Below are positions 20,222-30,230 of a stretch of DNA of 64,000 nucleotides, piece by piece. A program made the translations under genes and the position numbers. The notes under the pieces are model-generated. The model searched no databases and was not told where the DNA came from. It saw only the letters and a program-made list of their open reading frames with translations. Source of the DNA: Pseudomonas baetica (GTDB lineage Bacteria > Pseudomonadota > Gammaproteobacteria > Pseudomonadales > Pseudomonadaceae); contig NZ_PHHE01000001.1 in the NCBI RefSeq assembly GCF_002813455.1, forward strand, positions 124,001 through 188,000. Reading direction: 5' to 3'. How positions within the stretch are numbered: the stretch's first letter is position 1; every line of letters begins with the position of its first letter.

Positions 20222-20980
20222 ATGTCCCTGCGCTTTGCGCTGCTGTTGCTGTTGACCAGCCTGTGTGCTGGTTGTGTCCTGTCGGGTGACTACAACCCGA
20301 TGAAGACCAGCAAGGGCCGCGATGAAGCGCGGGCTGCCTACGTGCAGTTGGGGCTGGGGTACTTGCAGCAAGGCATGAGCGAGCGGGCCAAGGTGCCGCT
20401 GAAGAAGGCGCTGGAAATCGACGGTTCCGATCCTGATGCCAATGCTGCTCTCGGCTTGGTGTTCCAGTCCGAAATGGAGCCTGAGCTGGCCGACGAACAC
20501 TTCCGCAAGGCTTTGTCCTCCCGTCCTGCCGATGCGCGCATCCTCAACAACTACGGCAGTTTTCTCTACGAACAACAGCGTTATAAAGAAGCCTACGAGC
20601 GTTTTGAACAGGCCGCCGCCGATACCCTGTATCCTGAGCGTTCGCGTGTGTTCGAGAACCTCGGCATGACGGCGGCGAAGCTCGGTCAGCGTGATCTGGC
20701 GCAGCAGCAGCTGGAAAAGGCGCTGCGTTTGAACCGCCAACAGCCACGCGCATTGCTGGAAATGGCTGAGTTGTCCTTCGAAGACAGGCATTATGTGCCC
20801 GCGCGAGACTATTACGACCGTTTCAGCCTGCTGACCGAACAAAATGCACGTAGTCTATTGCTCGGCGTTCGGCTGGCAAAAGTGTTTGAAGATCGCGACA
20901 AGGCCGCCAGTTATGGCCTGCAATTAAAACGACTCTATCCCGGTACGCCGGAATATCAGCAATACCTGTCGGAGCAATGA
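20222..20980 (+). CDS. pilW: Type IV pilus biogenesis/stability lipoprotein PilW (PilF)
   Basis: Outer-membrane pilotin that helps assemble the PilQ secretin. The 252-aa product has a lipoprotein signal with lipobox LCAGC (Cys18) and six or so TPR-like helical repeats (for example AYVQLGLGYLQQGMSERAKV, NNYGSFLYEQQRYKEAYERF). It overlaps the next start (ATGATGA), so translation with rodZ is coupled. Confidence 0.93.
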   Translation: MSLRFALLLLLTSLCAGCVLSGDYNPMKTSKGRDEARAAYVQLGLGYLQQGMSERAKVPLKKALEIDGSDPDANAALGLVFQSEMEPELADEHFRKALSSRPADARILNNYGSFLYEQQRYKEAYERFEQAAADTLYPERSRVFENLGMTAAKLGQRDLAQQQLEKALRLNRQQPRALLEMAELSFEDRHYVPARDYYDRFSLLTEQNARSLLLGVRLAKVFEDRDKAASYGLQLKRLYPGTPEYQQYLSEQ

Positions 20981-22011
20981 TGAAAGCGGCGCATCCCGAA
21001 GTTGTAGCAGCGAATCGCGTTAACCCCGGTGAGACCCTGCGCCAGGCCCGCGAAAGCAATGGCTGGTCGCTGGCCGAAGTGGCCCTCAAGCTCAACCTCA
21101 CCGTGACTTCCCTGAGCAATCTTGAAGCCGGCGCTTTCGACAAGCTGCCGGGGCATACCTTCGCTCGCGGTTACATTCGCGCTTATGCCAAATTGCTCGG
21201 CATGGACCAGACCGTTCTGGTCCAGCAATTCGACCAGTCCACCGGCACCGATTCCCAAGGCAGCAACGTCCACGCTCTGGGTCGTATCGAAGAGCCGGTG
21301 CGGGTTTCCCACACCATTTTGCGTATCGTCAGCTTGCTGTTGCTGATCGCGGTCATCGGCGGCGGTTTCGTCTGGTGGCAGGATCAGACGTCGCAGCGCA
21401 CCAAAGACCTGGCCAGCCTGACACCAGAGCACGTCGAAGTCGAAGGCGCCGACGGCACCACCCAGATCCATCCGATTGACGAGCCGGAAGATCAGGCTGT
21501 CGCCGAAGCTCAGACCGAGGGCGCCACTGCCCTGGCGCTGCCGCAATCGGAAACCACCGCCGGCGCTGCTGGCGCCGAGCCTGCTGCTCCGGCAACTGCG
21601 CCAGCAGCGCCGGCGACGCCAACAGCACCGGTTAACACACCGGCCCCGGTTGTCGCCACCCCGGCCACTCCTGCACCGAACGTTCCCGCGACGCAAGCGC
21701 CGACCGCCACGGCGCCAGTCGTTCCTGCGACGCCTGCGCCAACCGCGCAAGCGACCGCTCCAGTTGCCGGCGACGGCCAGGTGCAATTGCAGTTCACCGG
21801 CGATTGCTGGGCGCAAGTTACCGATGGTCGCGGCAAAGTGCTGTTCAGTGGTCTGAAACATAAAGGCGACAGCGTGGCTGTCAGCGGCAAGCTGCCGCTG
21901 AACGTGCGTCTGGGCGTTGCCCGCGCCGCACAGGTCAGCTACAACGGCCAGCCGGTCGATATCGCTCCGTTCACCAGTGGCGAGACTGCTCGCCTGAAGT
22001 TGGGTCAATAA
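20977..22011 (+). CDS. rodZ: Cytoskeletal helix-turn-helix protein RodZ
   Basis: Links MreB to the cell-wall elongation machinery. The 344-aa product has an N-terminal HTH_25 domain (about 16-85, ETLRQARESNGWSLAEVALKLN), one membrane helix (about 111-130, ILRIVSLLLLIAVIGGGFVWW), a long Ala/Pro/Thr-rich periplasmic linker (about 180-260) and a C-terminal DUF4115 beta domain (QLQFTGDCWAQVTDGRG). Starts at 20977 and 20980 are both possible. ispG follows after 3 bp. Confidence 0.93.
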   Translation: MMKAAHPEVVAANRVNPGETLRQARESNGWSLAEVALKLNLTVTSLSNLEAGAFDKLPGHTFARGYIRAYAKLLGMDQTVLVQQFDQSTGTDSQGSNVHALGRIEEPVRVSHTILRIVSLLLLIAVIGGGFVWWQDQTSQRTKDLASLTPEHVEVEGADGTTQIHPIDEPEDQAVAEAQTEGATALALPQSETTAGAAGAEPAAPATAPAAPATPTAPVNTPAPVVATPATPAPNVPATQAPTATAPVVPATPAPTAQATAPVAGDGQVQLQFTGDCWAQVTDGRGKVLFSGLKHKGDSVAVSGKLPLNVRLGVARAAQVSYNGQPVDIAPFTSGETARLKLGQ

Positions 22012-22014
22012 GTC

Positions 22015-23124
22015 ATGCACGGCGAATCTCCAATCAAACGTCGCGAATCGCGCAAGATCTGGGTCGGCAACGTACCGGTGGGCGGCGATGCGCCGATTGC
22101 TGTGCAGAGCATGACCAACAGTGACACCAATGACGTGGCCGCCACCGTTGCGCAGATCAATCGTCTGGAAGCCGCCGGCGTCGACATCGTTCGCGTATCG
22201 GTGCCGGACATGGACGCCGCCGAGGCGTTCGGCAGAATCAAGCAACTGGTCAAGGTGCCGTTGGTTGCCGACATTCACTTCGACTACAAGATCGCGTTGC
22301 GCGTAGCCGAGCTGGGTGTGGACTGCCTGCGGATCAACCCGGGCAACATCGGTCGTGAAGACCGCGTGCGTGCCGTGGTCGATGCCGCCCGTGACCGCGG
22401 GATCCCGATCCGCATCGGCGTCAACGCCGGCTCGCTGGAAAAAGACCTGCAAAAGAAATACGGCGAGCCGACCCCGGCCGCGCTGGTCGAGTCCGCCTTG
22501 CGTCACGTTGAACACCTCGAACGCCTGAATTTCCAGGACTTCAAGGTCAGCGTGAAGGCTTCCGACGTGTTCATGGCCGTTGAAGCCTACCGCTTGCTGG
22601 CGAAAGAAATTGTCCAGCCGCTGCACCTGGGCATCACCGAAGCCGGTGGATTGCGTTCGGGCACAGTGAAATCCGCCGTGGGCCTAGGTATGCTGCTCGC
22701 CGAGGGGATTGGCGATACTATCCGCATCTCGCTGGCGGCCGACCCGGTCGAGGAAGTGAAGGTCGGTTACGACATTCTCAAGTCTTTGCATCTGCGTTCC
22801 CGTGGCATCAACTTCATCGCCTGCCCGAGCTGCTCGCGGCAGAACTTCGATGTGGTCAAGACCATGAACGAGCTGGAAGGGCGTCTTGAAGACCTGCTGG
22901 TGCCGCTGGATGTCGCGGTGATCGGTTGTGTGGTCAACGGCCCCGGTGAAGCCAAGGAAGCCCATATCGGCTTGACCGGCGGCACGCCAAACCTGATTTA
23001 TATCGACGGCAAGCCGTCGCAGAAACTGACGAATGACAATCTGGTGGACGAGCTGGAAAGGCTGATCCGCCAGAAAGCGGCCGAGAAGGTCGAAGCTGAC
23101 GCAGCGGTTATCGCGCGCGGCTGA
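22015..23124 (+). CDS. ispG: 4-hydroxy-3-methylbut-2-enyl diphosphate synthase (IspG)
   Basis: Penultimate enzyme of the MEP isoprenoid pathway, a [4Fe-4S] enzyme. The 369-aa product has the TIM-barrel part ([15 protein letters not shown]) and the C-terminal cluster ligands Cys270, Cys273 and Cys305 with [16 protein letters not shown]. Its cluster depends on the isc system encoded about 4 kb upstream. Confidence 0.97.
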   Translation: MHGESPIKRRESRKIWVGNVPVGGDAPIAVQSMTNSDTNDVAATVAQINRLEAAGVDIVRVSVPDMDAAEAFGRIKQLVKVPLVADIHFDYKIALRVAELGVDCLRINPGNIGREDRVRAVVDAARDRGIPIRIGVNAGSLEKDLQKKYGEPTPAALVESALRHVEHLERLNFQDFKVSVKASDVFMAVEAYRLLAKEIVQPLHLGITEAGGLRSGTVKSAVGLGMLLAEGIGDTIRISLAADPVEEVKVGYDILKSLHLRSRGINFIACPSCSRQNFDVVKTMNELEGRLEDLLVPLDVAVIGCVVNGPGEAKEAHIGLTGGTPNLIYIDGKPSQKLTNDNLVDELERLIRQKAAEKVEADAAVIARG

Positions 23125-23159
23125 GCTGACTGAACGCCGAACGAATTTAAGGATTTAAA

Positions 23160-24449
23160 GTGAGCAAGTCTCTGCAAGCCATTCGTGGCATGAATGACAT
23201 CCTGCCCGAACAGACCCCGCTGTGGCGTTATCTGGAGGGCACTGTGGCGCGTCTGCTGGATAACTACGGTTACAAGCAGATCCGCATGCCGATCGTCGAA
23301 TTCACCGAGCTGTTCAAACGCTCGATCGGTGAAGTGACCGACATCGTCGAAAAAGAGATGTACACCTTCGAAGACCGCAACGGCGACTCCCTGACCCTGC
23401 GCCCGGAAGGCACCGCGGCGTGCGTGCGTGCGGTGCTCGAGCACGGCATCACCGGCGGTGGCCAGGTGCAGAAACTCTGGTACATCGGCCCGATGTTCCG
23501 TCACGAGCGCCCGCAGAAAGGCCGTTATCGCCAGTTCCACCAGATCGGTCTGGAAGTGTTCAACCTCGACGGTCCGGACATCGATGCCGAACTGATCATC
23601 ATGACCTGGCGCCTGTGGGGCGAGCTGGGTATCCGTGATGCGGTCAAACTCGAACTGAACAGCCTCGGCACCAGCGAGTCCCGTGGTCGTTATCGTGAAG
23701 CGCTGGTCGAGTACCTCTCGGCGCACCACGACAAGCTCGACGAAGACAGCCAGCGTCGTCTGAAAACCAACCCGCTACGCGTGCTCGACACCAAAAATGC
23801 CGACACCCAGGCCGTGCTGGTCGATGCGCCGAAGATGGCGGATTACCTCGACGACGAGTCCCGTGCTCACTTCGAAGGCCTGAAGGCTCGTCTGGATGCT
23901 GTTGGCATTCCTTACGTGCTTAACCCGAAACTTGTTCGCGGCCTCGACTACTACAGCAAAACCGTTTTCGAATGGGTCACCGACAAGCTCGGCGCCCAGG
24001 GCACTGTGTGCGCGGGCGGCCGTTACGACGGTCTGGTCGAGCAAATGGGCGGCAAGCCGACCACAGGCGTCGGTTTCGCCATGGGCATCGAACGTCTGGT
24101 GCTGATGCTCGAAACCCTGGAGCAGATCCCGGAAGAAATCTCCCGTCAGGTCGATGTCTACCTCTGCGCCTTCGGTGAAGAAGCCGAGCTGGCCGGTCTG
24201 GCTCTGGCCGAACGGGTACGCGATCAACTTCCAAACCTGCGTCTGCAAGTCAATGCTGGCGCCGGCAGTTTCAAAAGCCAGTTCAAGAAAGCCGACAAGA
24301 GCGGTGCGTTGTACGCACTGATCCTGGGTGACGACGAAATGGCCCAGCAAGTGGTAGGTTTCAAACCCCTGCGTGGCCAGGGCGAACAACAAAGCATTGC
24401 TTGGGATGCGCTTGCCGCTCACCTGGCCACCTGCGTCGTGCAGGGTTGA
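23160..24449 (+). CDS. hisS: Histidyl-tRNA synthetase
   Basis: Class II synthetase. The 429-aa product from GTG 23160 (AAGGA site upstream) has motif 2 [30 protein letters not shown], the His-specific [15 protein letters not shown] near 259 and motif 3 [14 protein letters not shown]-terminal anticodon domain intact. Confidence 0.98.
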   Translation: MSKSLQAIRGMNDILPEQTPLWRYLEGTVARLLDNYGYKQIRMPIVEFTELFKRSIGEVTDIVEKEMYTFEDRNGDSLTLRPEGTAACVRAVLEHGITGGGQVQKLWYIGPMFRHERPQKGRYRQFHQIGLEVFNLDGPDIDAELIIMTWRLWGELGIRDAVKLELNSLGTSESRGRYREALVEYLSAHHDKLDEDSQRRLKTNPLRVLDTKNADTQAVLVDAPKMADYLDDESRAHFEGLKARLDAVGIPYVLNPKLVRGLDYYSKTVFEWVTDKLGAQGTVCAGGRYDGLVEQMGGKPTTGVGFAMGIERLVLMLETLEQIPEEISRQVDVYLCAFGEEAELAGLALAERVRDQLPNLRLQVNAGAGSFKSQFKKADKSGALYALILGDDEMAQQVVGFKPLRGQGEQQSIAWDALAAHLATCVVQG

Positions 24450-24490
24450 AGCTGTCTAAACAGCCGATTTAGCGATTAAGGAGTATTGGG

Positions 24491-25132
24491 GTGTCGAGTA
24501 CCGAAGACGAACAGTTGGCGGATTTGAAGGACTGGTGGACACGCAACGGCAAACCTCTGGTCACTGGCGGCCTGTTGGCGCTGGTCATCGTGTTCGGCTG
24601 GCAGGCTTATCACAAGTATCAGAGCAACCAGTCGCAAGGCGCCTCGGTGCTTTACCAGCAACTGCTGGAAACCACGCTGACGCCTGACGGCAAGCCTGAT
24701 GCTGCCCGCGTTGCGGACCTGGCCGGCAAGCTCAACAGCGAATTCGGCGGCACTGCCTACGCGCAGTACGGCAGCCTGTTCGTGGCCAAGGTTGCAGTCG
24801 ACAGCGGCAAGCTGGATGACGCCGCAACCGAGCTTAAAGCCATCGTCGACAAACCGGCCAACCCGGCGCTGGGCGAAATCGCCCGTCAGCGCCTGGCGCA
24901 GGTGCTGGGCGCGCAGGACAAGGCTGAAGACGCTTTGAAACTGCTCGACGGCGACGCTGACAAAGCGTTCCTGGCCACCCGCGAAGAACTCAAGGGCGAC
25001 CTGCTGGTGCGGCTGGGTCGTACCGACGACGCGAACAAGGCGTATCAAAAAGCCAAGGCGGCACTGTCGGATGAAGCGGCGGTCGGTGGCCTTCAAATCA
25101 AGCTCGACGACCTGGCCAAAGGGGATGCGTGA
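24491..25132 (+). CDS. yfgM: YfgM-family periplasmic-facing TPR protein
   Basis: A 213-aa membrane-anchored protein: short cytoplasmic N-terminus, one helix (about 22-41, PLVTGGLLALVIVFGWQAYH), then a periplasmic TPR-like domain. Enterobacterial YfgM associates with SecYEG and PpiD. GTG start with AAGGAG upstream. Its end overlaps the bamB start, and the pair yfgM-bamB is conserved. Confidence 0.9.
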   Translation: MSSTEDEQLADLKDWWTRNGKPLVTGGLLALVIVFGWQAYHKYQSNQSQGASVLYQQLLETTLTPDGKPDAARVADLAGKLNSEFGGTAYAQYGSLFVAKVAVDSGKLDDAATELKAIVDKPANPALGEIARQRLAQVLGAQDKAEDALKLLDGDADKAFLATREELKGDLLVRLGRTDDANKAYQKAKAALSDEAAVGGLQIKLDDLAKGDA

Positions 25133-26276
25133 CGTGATCCGTTGGAAGCATGCAGCATTGCTGGCTCTGGCCATTTTGGCCGCGGGTTGCAGCAGCAACA
25201 GCAAAAAAGAATTGCCACCGGCTGAACTGACCGACTTCAAAGAAGAAGTGGTTCTGCAAAAGCAGTGGAGTCGTTCGATCGGTGACGGTCAGGGCGAAAC
25301 CTACAACATGCTGGTACCGGCGATCGACGGTGACACCATCTACGCCGCCGATGTAACCGGCGTGGTGATGGCCATGGATCGCGGCAATGGCGACGTGAAG
25401 TGGAAACAGGATCTTGATTTGCCTGTCTCCGGCGCCGTTGGCGTGGGTTACGGTCTGGTGCTGATCGGTACGTTGCGTGGCGAAGTTGTCGCTCTGGACA
25501 CCAGCAATGGTGAAGAGAAGTGGCGCGCTCGCGTCAACAGCGAAGTTCTCGCGCCACCGGCCAACAACGGTGACGTGGTAGTGGTGCAGACCCAGGACGA
25601 TCGTCTGATCGGTCTGGATGCATCCACCGGTACGCAACGCTGGGTGTACGACAGCACGCCGGCCGTTCTGACCCTGCGTGGCACCAGTGCACCGCTGGTG
25701 ACCAACCGTCTCGCGGTAGCGGGTCTGTCGACGGGTAAAGTGGTCGCTCTGGATATTTCCAACGGCGTGCCGGTCTGGGAACAACGGATCGCGATTCCAC
25801 AAGGTCGTTCGGAACTGGAGCGCGTGGTCGACATCGACGGTGGCCTGCTGCTGTCCGGCGGTACGCTGTACGTTGCCAGCTATCAGGGTCGCGTTGCGGC
25901 ACTGGATCTGGAAAGCGGCCGTCAACTCTGGCAGCGCGATGCGTCGAGCTACGCCGGTATCGCCCAAGGTTTCGGCAGTGTTTACGTGAGCCTGTCTTCG
26001 GGCACCGTTGAAGGCGTCGACGAACGTTCCACCACAGCATTGTGGAGCAACGACTCGCTGGCCCGTCGTCAACTGTCGGCTCCGGAAGTGTTCTCCAGCT
26101 ATGTGGCAGTGGGTGACCTGGAAGGTTATCTGCACCTGTTGAGTCAGGTTGACGGTCGTTTCGTCGGCCGTGAGCGCATCGACAGCGACGGCCTGCGTGC
26201 CCGTCCGCTGGTGGTGGGTGACACGATTTATGTGTATGGCAACAGCGGCAAACTGGAAGCCCTGACCATCAAGTAA
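25125..26276 (+). CDS. bamB: Outer-membrane assembly lipoprotein BamB
   Basis: Beta-propeller lipoprotein of the BAM complex. From ATG 25125 (MRDVIRWKHAALLALAILAAGC) the product is 383 aa, with lipobox LAAGC (Cys22) and PQQ-like blade repeats such as GVVMAMDRGNGDVKWKQDL and GEVVALDTSNGEEKW. The ATG overlaps the yfgM stop by 8 bp; a GTG at 25134 is an alternative. The frame continues 54 bases further up inside yfgM, but that would destroy the signal peptide. Confidence 0.94.
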   Translation: MRDVIRWKHAALLALAILAAGCSSNSKKELPPAELTDFKEEVVLQKQWSRSIGDGQGETYNMLVPAIDGDTIYAADVTGVVMAMDRGNGDVKWKQDLDLPVSGAVGVGYGLVLIGTLRGEVVALDTSNGEEKWRARVNSEVLAPPANNGDVVVVQTQDDRLIGLDASTGTQRWVYDSTPAVLTLRGTSAPLVTNRLAVAGLSTGKVVALDISNGVPVWEQRIAIPQGRSELERVVDIDGGLLLSGGTLYVASYQGRVAALDLESGRQLWQRDASSYAGIAQGFGSVYVSLSSGTVEGVDERSTTALWSNDSLARRQLSAPEVFSSYVAVGDLEGYLHLLSQVDGRFVGRERIDSDGLRARPLVVGDTIYVYGNSGKLEALTIK

Positions 26277-26312
26277 CAACTATGCTTGGGGATAACACCC
26301 CAGGCAGCTTCA

Positions 26313-26345
26313 CTTGTGGGAGTGAACCTGTTCGCCCCCACAGTG
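26313..26345. repeat. Single degenerate REP unit
   Basis: TGTGGGAGTGAACCTGTTCG followed by CCCCCACAG forms one short hairpin, a diverged half of the common REP family. Confidence 0.5.
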
Positions 26346-26359
26346 TTGCCCCGAGCACC

Positions 26360-26390
26360 AGCCGCTGCCACGCAGCGGCTTTTGTATTTT
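26360..26390 (+). terminator. Terminator after bamB
   Basis: AGCCGCTG pairs with CAGCGGCT around CCACG, then TTTGTATTTT. It suggests der can be transcribed separately from the upstream run. Confidence 0.8.
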
Positions 26391-26415
26391 CTGAAATAAC
26401 GAAGTGGAGAGCCGC

Positions 26416-27885
26416 ATGGTTCCCGTAATCGCCCTGGTGGGCCGACCGAACGTCGGCAAATCCACCTTGTTCAACCGCCTGACCAGGACTCGCGACGCCA
26501 TCGTCGGCGACTTGTCCGGTCTGACCCGTGATCGCCAGTACGGTGAGGCCAAGTGGCAAGGGCGTTCCTACATTCTGGTCGACACCGGTGGTATCTCCGG
26601 TGACGAGCACGGTATGGACGAAAAAATGGCCGAGCAGTCGCTGCTGGCCATTGAAGAAGCAGATGTTGTGCTGTTCCTGGTAGATGCCAAGGCCGGTTTT
26701 ACCGCCGCCGACCAGATGATCGCCGAACACTTGCGCAAACGTAACAAGCGCTCCTATGTGGTTGCCAACAAGGTCGACAACATCGACCCGGAAATGGCCC
26801 GCGCTGAGTTTGCTCCGTTAGGCATGGGCCACGCGATTCCGATCGCCGGTGCTCACGGCCGTGGCATCACTCAGATGCTGGAAATCGCCTTGGGTGATTT
26901 CCCGAGAGACGCAGAAGAGCCGGAAGACGGCGAAGAAGAAGTCGTTGCCGAAGGTGAGGAAGCCAAGCGCATTCCTGGCCCGAGCGAAAAAGACGGGATC
27001 AAGATCGCCATCATCGGTCGTCCGAACGTCGGCAAGTCGACTCTGGTCAACCGGATGCTCGGTGAAGACCGGGTAATCGTCTACGACCAACCCGGCACCA
27101 CGCGCGACAGTATCTACATCCCGTTCGAACGCAATGAAGAGAAGTACACGCTGATCGACACCGCCGGTGTACGCAAGCGCGGCAAGATCCACGAAGAAGT
27201 CGAAAAGTTCTCCGTGGTCAAAACCCTGCAGGCGATCAAAGACGCCAACGTGGTGATCTTCGTGATGGACGCCCGCGAAGGCGTGGTCGATCACGACCTC
27301 AACCTGCTGGGCTTCGCGATCGAGGCCGGTCGTGCGCTGGTGATCGCGATCAACAAGTGGGACGGCATGACGCCGAGCGAGCGCGACTTCGTCAAGGTCG
27401 AGCTGCAGCGTCGCCTGTTCTTCGTTGACTACGCCGACATCCACTTCATCTCGGCACTGCACGGCACTGGCGTGGGCAACCTCTACGCTTCCGTACAGAA
27501 CTCGTTCAAGTCGGCGGTCACCCGCTGGCCGACCAACCGTCTGACCCAGATTCTGGAAGACGCGGTTGGCGAGCACGCGCCACCGATGGTCAACAACCGC
27601 CGGATCAAGCTGCGTTACGCCCACTTGGGTGGCGCGAACCCGCCGATCATCGTGATCCACGGTAACCAGATCGAGAAAGTGCCGAAGTCGTACGTGCGCT
27701 ATCTGGAGAACACTTACCGTCGTGTGCTGAAGCTGGTCGGTACGCCGATCCGCATCGAGTTCAAGGGCGGCGAGAACCCGTACGAAGGCAACAAAAACAC
27801 GCTGACCGATCGCCAGGTCAACAGGAAGCGTCGGATGATGTCGCACACAAAGAAAGCCGACAAGAAGCGCCGCGACAAGAAGTGA
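26416..27885 (+). CDS. der: Ribosome biogenesis GTPase Der
   Basis: Essential double GTPase for 50S maturation. From ATG 26416 the product is 489 aa: first G domain with GRPNVGKST (8-16) and NKVD, an acidic linker ([17 protein letters not shown]), second G domain with another GRPNVGKST and NKWD, a C-terminal KH-like domain and a very basic tail ([20 protein letters not shown]). A GTG at 26404 is possible, but the ATG has the better ribosome site. Confidence 0.97.
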   Translation: MVPVIALVGRPNVGKSTLFNRLTRTRDAIVGDLSGLTRDRQYGEAKWQGRSYILVDTGGISGDEHGMDEKMAEQSLLAIEEADVVLFLVDAKAGFTAADQMIAEHLRKRNKRSYVVANKVDNIDPEMARAEFAPLGMGHAIPIAGAHGRGITQMLEIALGDFPRDAEEPEDGEEEVVAEGEEAKRIPGPSEKDGIKIAIIGRPNVGKSTLVNRMLGEDRVIVYDQPGTTRDSIYIPFERNEEKYTLIDTAGVRKRGKIHEEVEKFSVVKTLQAIKDANVVIFVMDAREGVVDHDLNLLGFAIEAGRALVIAINKWDGMTPSERDFVKVELQRRLFFVDYADIHFISALHGTGVGNLYASVQNSFKSAVTRWPTNRLTQILEDAVGEHAPPMVNNRRIKLRYAHLGGANPPIIVIHGNQIEKVPKSYVRYLENTYRRVLKLVGTPIRIEFKGGENPYEGNKNTLTDRQVNRKRRMMSHTKKADKKRRDKK

Positions 27886-27898
27886 TTTATCACTTCGT

Positions 27899-27980
27899 GT
27901 AGGAGCTGCCGCAGGCTGCGATCTTTTGATTTTGCTTTAAAGACAAGATCAAAGGATCGCAGCCTTCGGCAGCTCCTACA
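27899..27980. repeat. REP doublet (TAGGAGCTGCCGAAGGCTGCG family)
   Basis: TGTAGGAGCTGCCGCAGGCT... and its inverted partner flank about 30 bp with a pseudo-symmetric centre (GATCTTTTGAT / ATCAAAGGATC). This REP family differs from the GAGCGAGCC family. Confidence 0.88.
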
Positions 27981-27996
27981 TGGGTTCGGCGATAAG

Positions 27997-28026
27997 AAGG
28001 GTGCTCACCAGAGCGCCCTTTTTTTA
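27997..28026 (+). terminator. Terminator after der
   Basis: AAGGGTGCTC pairs with GAGCGCCCTT (one G-T) around ACCA, then six more T. Confidence 0.88.
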
Positions 28027-28099
28027 TGGGCGCCGGATGGGCTATCCTCGGGCTCTCCCGCGCCGTCGTCAGAGCCGGGTGCAGAGCAGGGAACCCCCG

Positions 28100-29248
28100 A
28101 TGATCACCAGTAAGCTGCCGAATGTCGGCATCACTATTTTCACGCAGATGTCTCAGCTCGCGGCGCAGACCGGAGCCATCAACCTGTCCCAGGGTTTTCC
28201 TGATTTCGACGGCCCGCAGTCCCTGCGCGATGCGGTAGGTCGGCATATTGCCAGTGGCCACAACCAGTATTCGCCGATGACCGGCCTGCCGGCACTGCGC
28301 GAGCAGATCTCCGCGAAGATCGCCCACAGTTACGGCGTGAATGTCGATGCTGACCATGAGGTGACGGTGACGCCGGGCGCGACCCAGGCGATCTTCTGCG
28401 CCATTCAGGCGGTTATCCACAGCGGTGACGAAGTCATCGTGTTCGACCCGTGCTACGACAGTTACGAGCCCGCGACGGAGCTGGCGGGCGGTCGTTGCGT
28501 GCATGTGCAGTTGAGGCCAGACGATTTCTCCATCGATTTCGGCAAGCTTGCAGCGGCCCTGACCCCACGCACGAAAATGATCGTCCTCAACACCCCGCAC
28601 AACCCGAGCGGTGCCTTGATCAGCCGCGCCGAACTGGATCAGTTGGCGGCGTTGATTCGTGATCGTGATATCTATCTGATCAGCGACGAAGTCTACGAAC
28701 ACCTGGTGTTCGACGGCGTGCCGCATGTCAGCGTGCTCGCCCACGAGGAGCTGTATCGGCGTGCCTTTGTGGTCAGCTCGTTCGGCAAGACTTACCACGT
28801 CACTGGCTGGAAAACCGGCTATGTCGTCGCACCGCCAGCGTTGACTGCGGAACTGCGCAAGGTGCATCAGTACGTCAGTTTCTGCGGCGTCACGCCGCTG
28901 CAATACGCCTTGGCCGATTACATGGCCGAGCACCCGGAACACGTCGAAGAGTTGCCGGGTTTCTATCAGGCCAAACGTGATCTGTTCTGCGATCTGCTGG
29001 CACCGTCGCGATTCAGCTTTACCCGTGTCACCGGTACGTACTTCCAACTGGTCGATTACTCGCAGATTCGTCCCGACCTGAACGACGTCGAGATGGCCAT
29101 GTGGATGACCCGCGAGCACGGTGTGGCGAGTATTCCGGTGTCGGTGTTCTATCAGAGCCCACCCGAAGGCCAGCGCCTTGTGCGCCTGTGCTTTGCCAAA
29201 CGCGAGGAGACGCTGCGCGAAGCGGCGGCCAAATTATGCGCGATCTGA
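28100..29248 (+). CDS. PLP-dependent aminotransferase (methionine aminotransferase type)
   Basis: Class I/II aminotransferase, 382 aa from ATG 28100. Features are the N-terminal LSQGFPDFDGP, the Asn in NTPHNPSG (near 164-171), ISDEVYEHLVFDG, and the PLP Lys230 in SSFGKTYHVTGWKTGY. It resembles YbdL-type enzymes, which accept the methionine keto-acid and glutamine. The next gene overlaps it by 13 bp and encodes an omega-amidase, whose substrate is the alpha-ketoglutaramate made when glutamine is the amino donor. The pair would finish methionine salvage; this is inferred from family and context. Confidence 0.85.
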   Translation: MITSKLPNVGITIFTQMSQLAAQTGAINLSQGFPDFDGPQSLRDAVGRHIASGHNQYSPMTGLPALREQISAKIAHSYGVNVDADHEVTVTPGATQAIFCAIQAVIHSGDEVIVFDPCYDSYEPATELAGGRCVHVQLRPDDFSIDFGKLAAALTPRTKMIVLNTPHNPSGALISRAELDQLAALIRDRDIYLISDEVYEHLVFDGVPHVSVLAHEELYRRAFVVSSFGKTYHVTGWKTGYVVAPPALTAELRKVHQYVSFCGVTPLQYALADYMAEHPEHVEELPGFYQAKRDLFCDLLAPSRFSFTRVTGTYFQLVDYSQIRPDLNDVEMAMWMTREHGVASIPVSVFYQSPPEGQRLVRLCFAKREETLREAAAKLCAI

Positions 29249-30027
29249 GTACCTTGCCCGATCTCAATCTGGCGCTGATCCAGACCAGCCTGGCTTGGCA
29301 TGATCGCCAGGCCAATCTTGAGCATTTTGATGCATTGCTGGAGCAGGCGCGGGGGGCGGATCTGATTATCCTGCCGGAGATGTTCACCACCGGTTTCTCC
29401 ATGGAGTCGCAAACCCTCGCCGAAGTCGAGAATGGTCCGACCAGCAAATGGCTGAAAGTGCAGGCAGCCAAGCTGAATGCGGTGATCACCGGCAGCGTGA
29501 TCATTCAGGCGGCCGACGGTAGTCATCGCAATCGCCTGCTCTGGGCGCGGCCCGACGGCGAAGTGCTGCATTACGACAAGCGTCACCTGTTCCGCATGGC
29601 CGGCGAGCACAACCACTACACACCCGGCGAGCGCCAGGTGCAGTTTGAGCTCAAGGGTTGGCGGATTCGTCCGCTGATTTGCTATGACCTGCGCTTCCCG
29701 GTGTGGAGCCGCGATGCACAGGACACCGATCTGCTGCTGTACACCGCCAACTGGCCGGGTGCGCGACGCCTGCACTGGAATCGTCTGCTGCCAGCACGCG
29801 CCATCGAAAACCTCTGCTACGTGGCGGCGGTGAATCGAGTGGGGACTGACGGCAAGGGCTTTGCCTACACCGGCGACAGTCAGGTACTCGATTTCCAGGG
29901 TGAGAGCCTGCTGGCGGCGGGGGAGGCTGACGGCGTGTTCAAGGCAGTGCTGGAAGCGGCACCACTGGCGGCTTACCGCGAGCGTTTTCCGGCGAATCTG
30001 GATGCGGACACGTTCGAGTTCACCTGA
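29236..30027 (+). CDS. Omega-amidase of the nitrilase superfamily (YafV/Nit2 type)
   Basis: A 263-aa carbon-nitrogen hydrolase with the intact catalytic triad Glu48 (LPEMFTTGF), Lys115 (YDKRHLF) and Cys149 (LICYDLRFPVW). The last two motifs follow the YafV/Nit2 pattern, which hydrolyses alpha-ketoglutaramate to 2-oxoglutarate. The ATG lies inside the end of the aminotransferase gene (ATGCGCGATCTGA), so translation is coupled. Confidence 0.87.
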   Translation: MRDLSTLPDLNLALIQTSLAWHDRQANLEHFDALLEQARGADLIILPEMFTTGFSMESQTLAEVENGPTSKWLKVQAAKLNAVITGSVIIQAADGSHRNRLLWARPDGEVLHYDKRHLFRMAGEHNHYTPGERQVQFELKGWRIRPLICYDLRFPVWSRDAQDTDLLLYTANWPGARRLHWNRLLPARAIENLCYVAAVNRVGTDGKGFAYTGDSQVLDFQGESLLAAGEADGVFKAVLEAAPLAAYRERFPANLDADTFEFT

Positions 30028-30052
30028 TTTGCGGGTTGTCTGTGCGGACCTC

Positions 30053-30146
30053 TTCGCGGGCAAGCCCGCTCCCACAGGGATTGTGGGTGTACACCCGATT
30101 TCATGTACACCGCGACCACTGTGGGAGCGAGCCTGCTCGCGAAGGG
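30053..30146. repeat. REP doublet
   Basis: CTTCGCGGGCAAGCCCGCTC and GTGGGAGCGAGCCTGCTCGC face each other. The two arms are of slightly different subtypes. The centre holds a palindrome GGTGTACACC. Confidence 0.85.
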
Positions 30147-30177
30147 GCCAGACCAGGCAATACAAAAAACATCAGGC

Positions 30178-30210
30178 AAAAAAAGGCCCCGAAGTTCGCA
30201 CTTCGGGGCC
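30178..30210 (-). terminator. leuA terminator
   Basis: On the minus strand GGCCCCGAAG pairs with CTTCGGGGCC around 6 nt, followed by seven T. It begins about 20 bases after the leuA stop. Confidence 0.92.
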
Positions 30211-30230
30211 CTTTGCATTTCAGCGATGGC

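Noticed and set aside
19130..20842. 570-codon frame antisense to rlmN and pilW
   Set aside because: Spans two well-supported genes on the other strand and shows no domain pattern.
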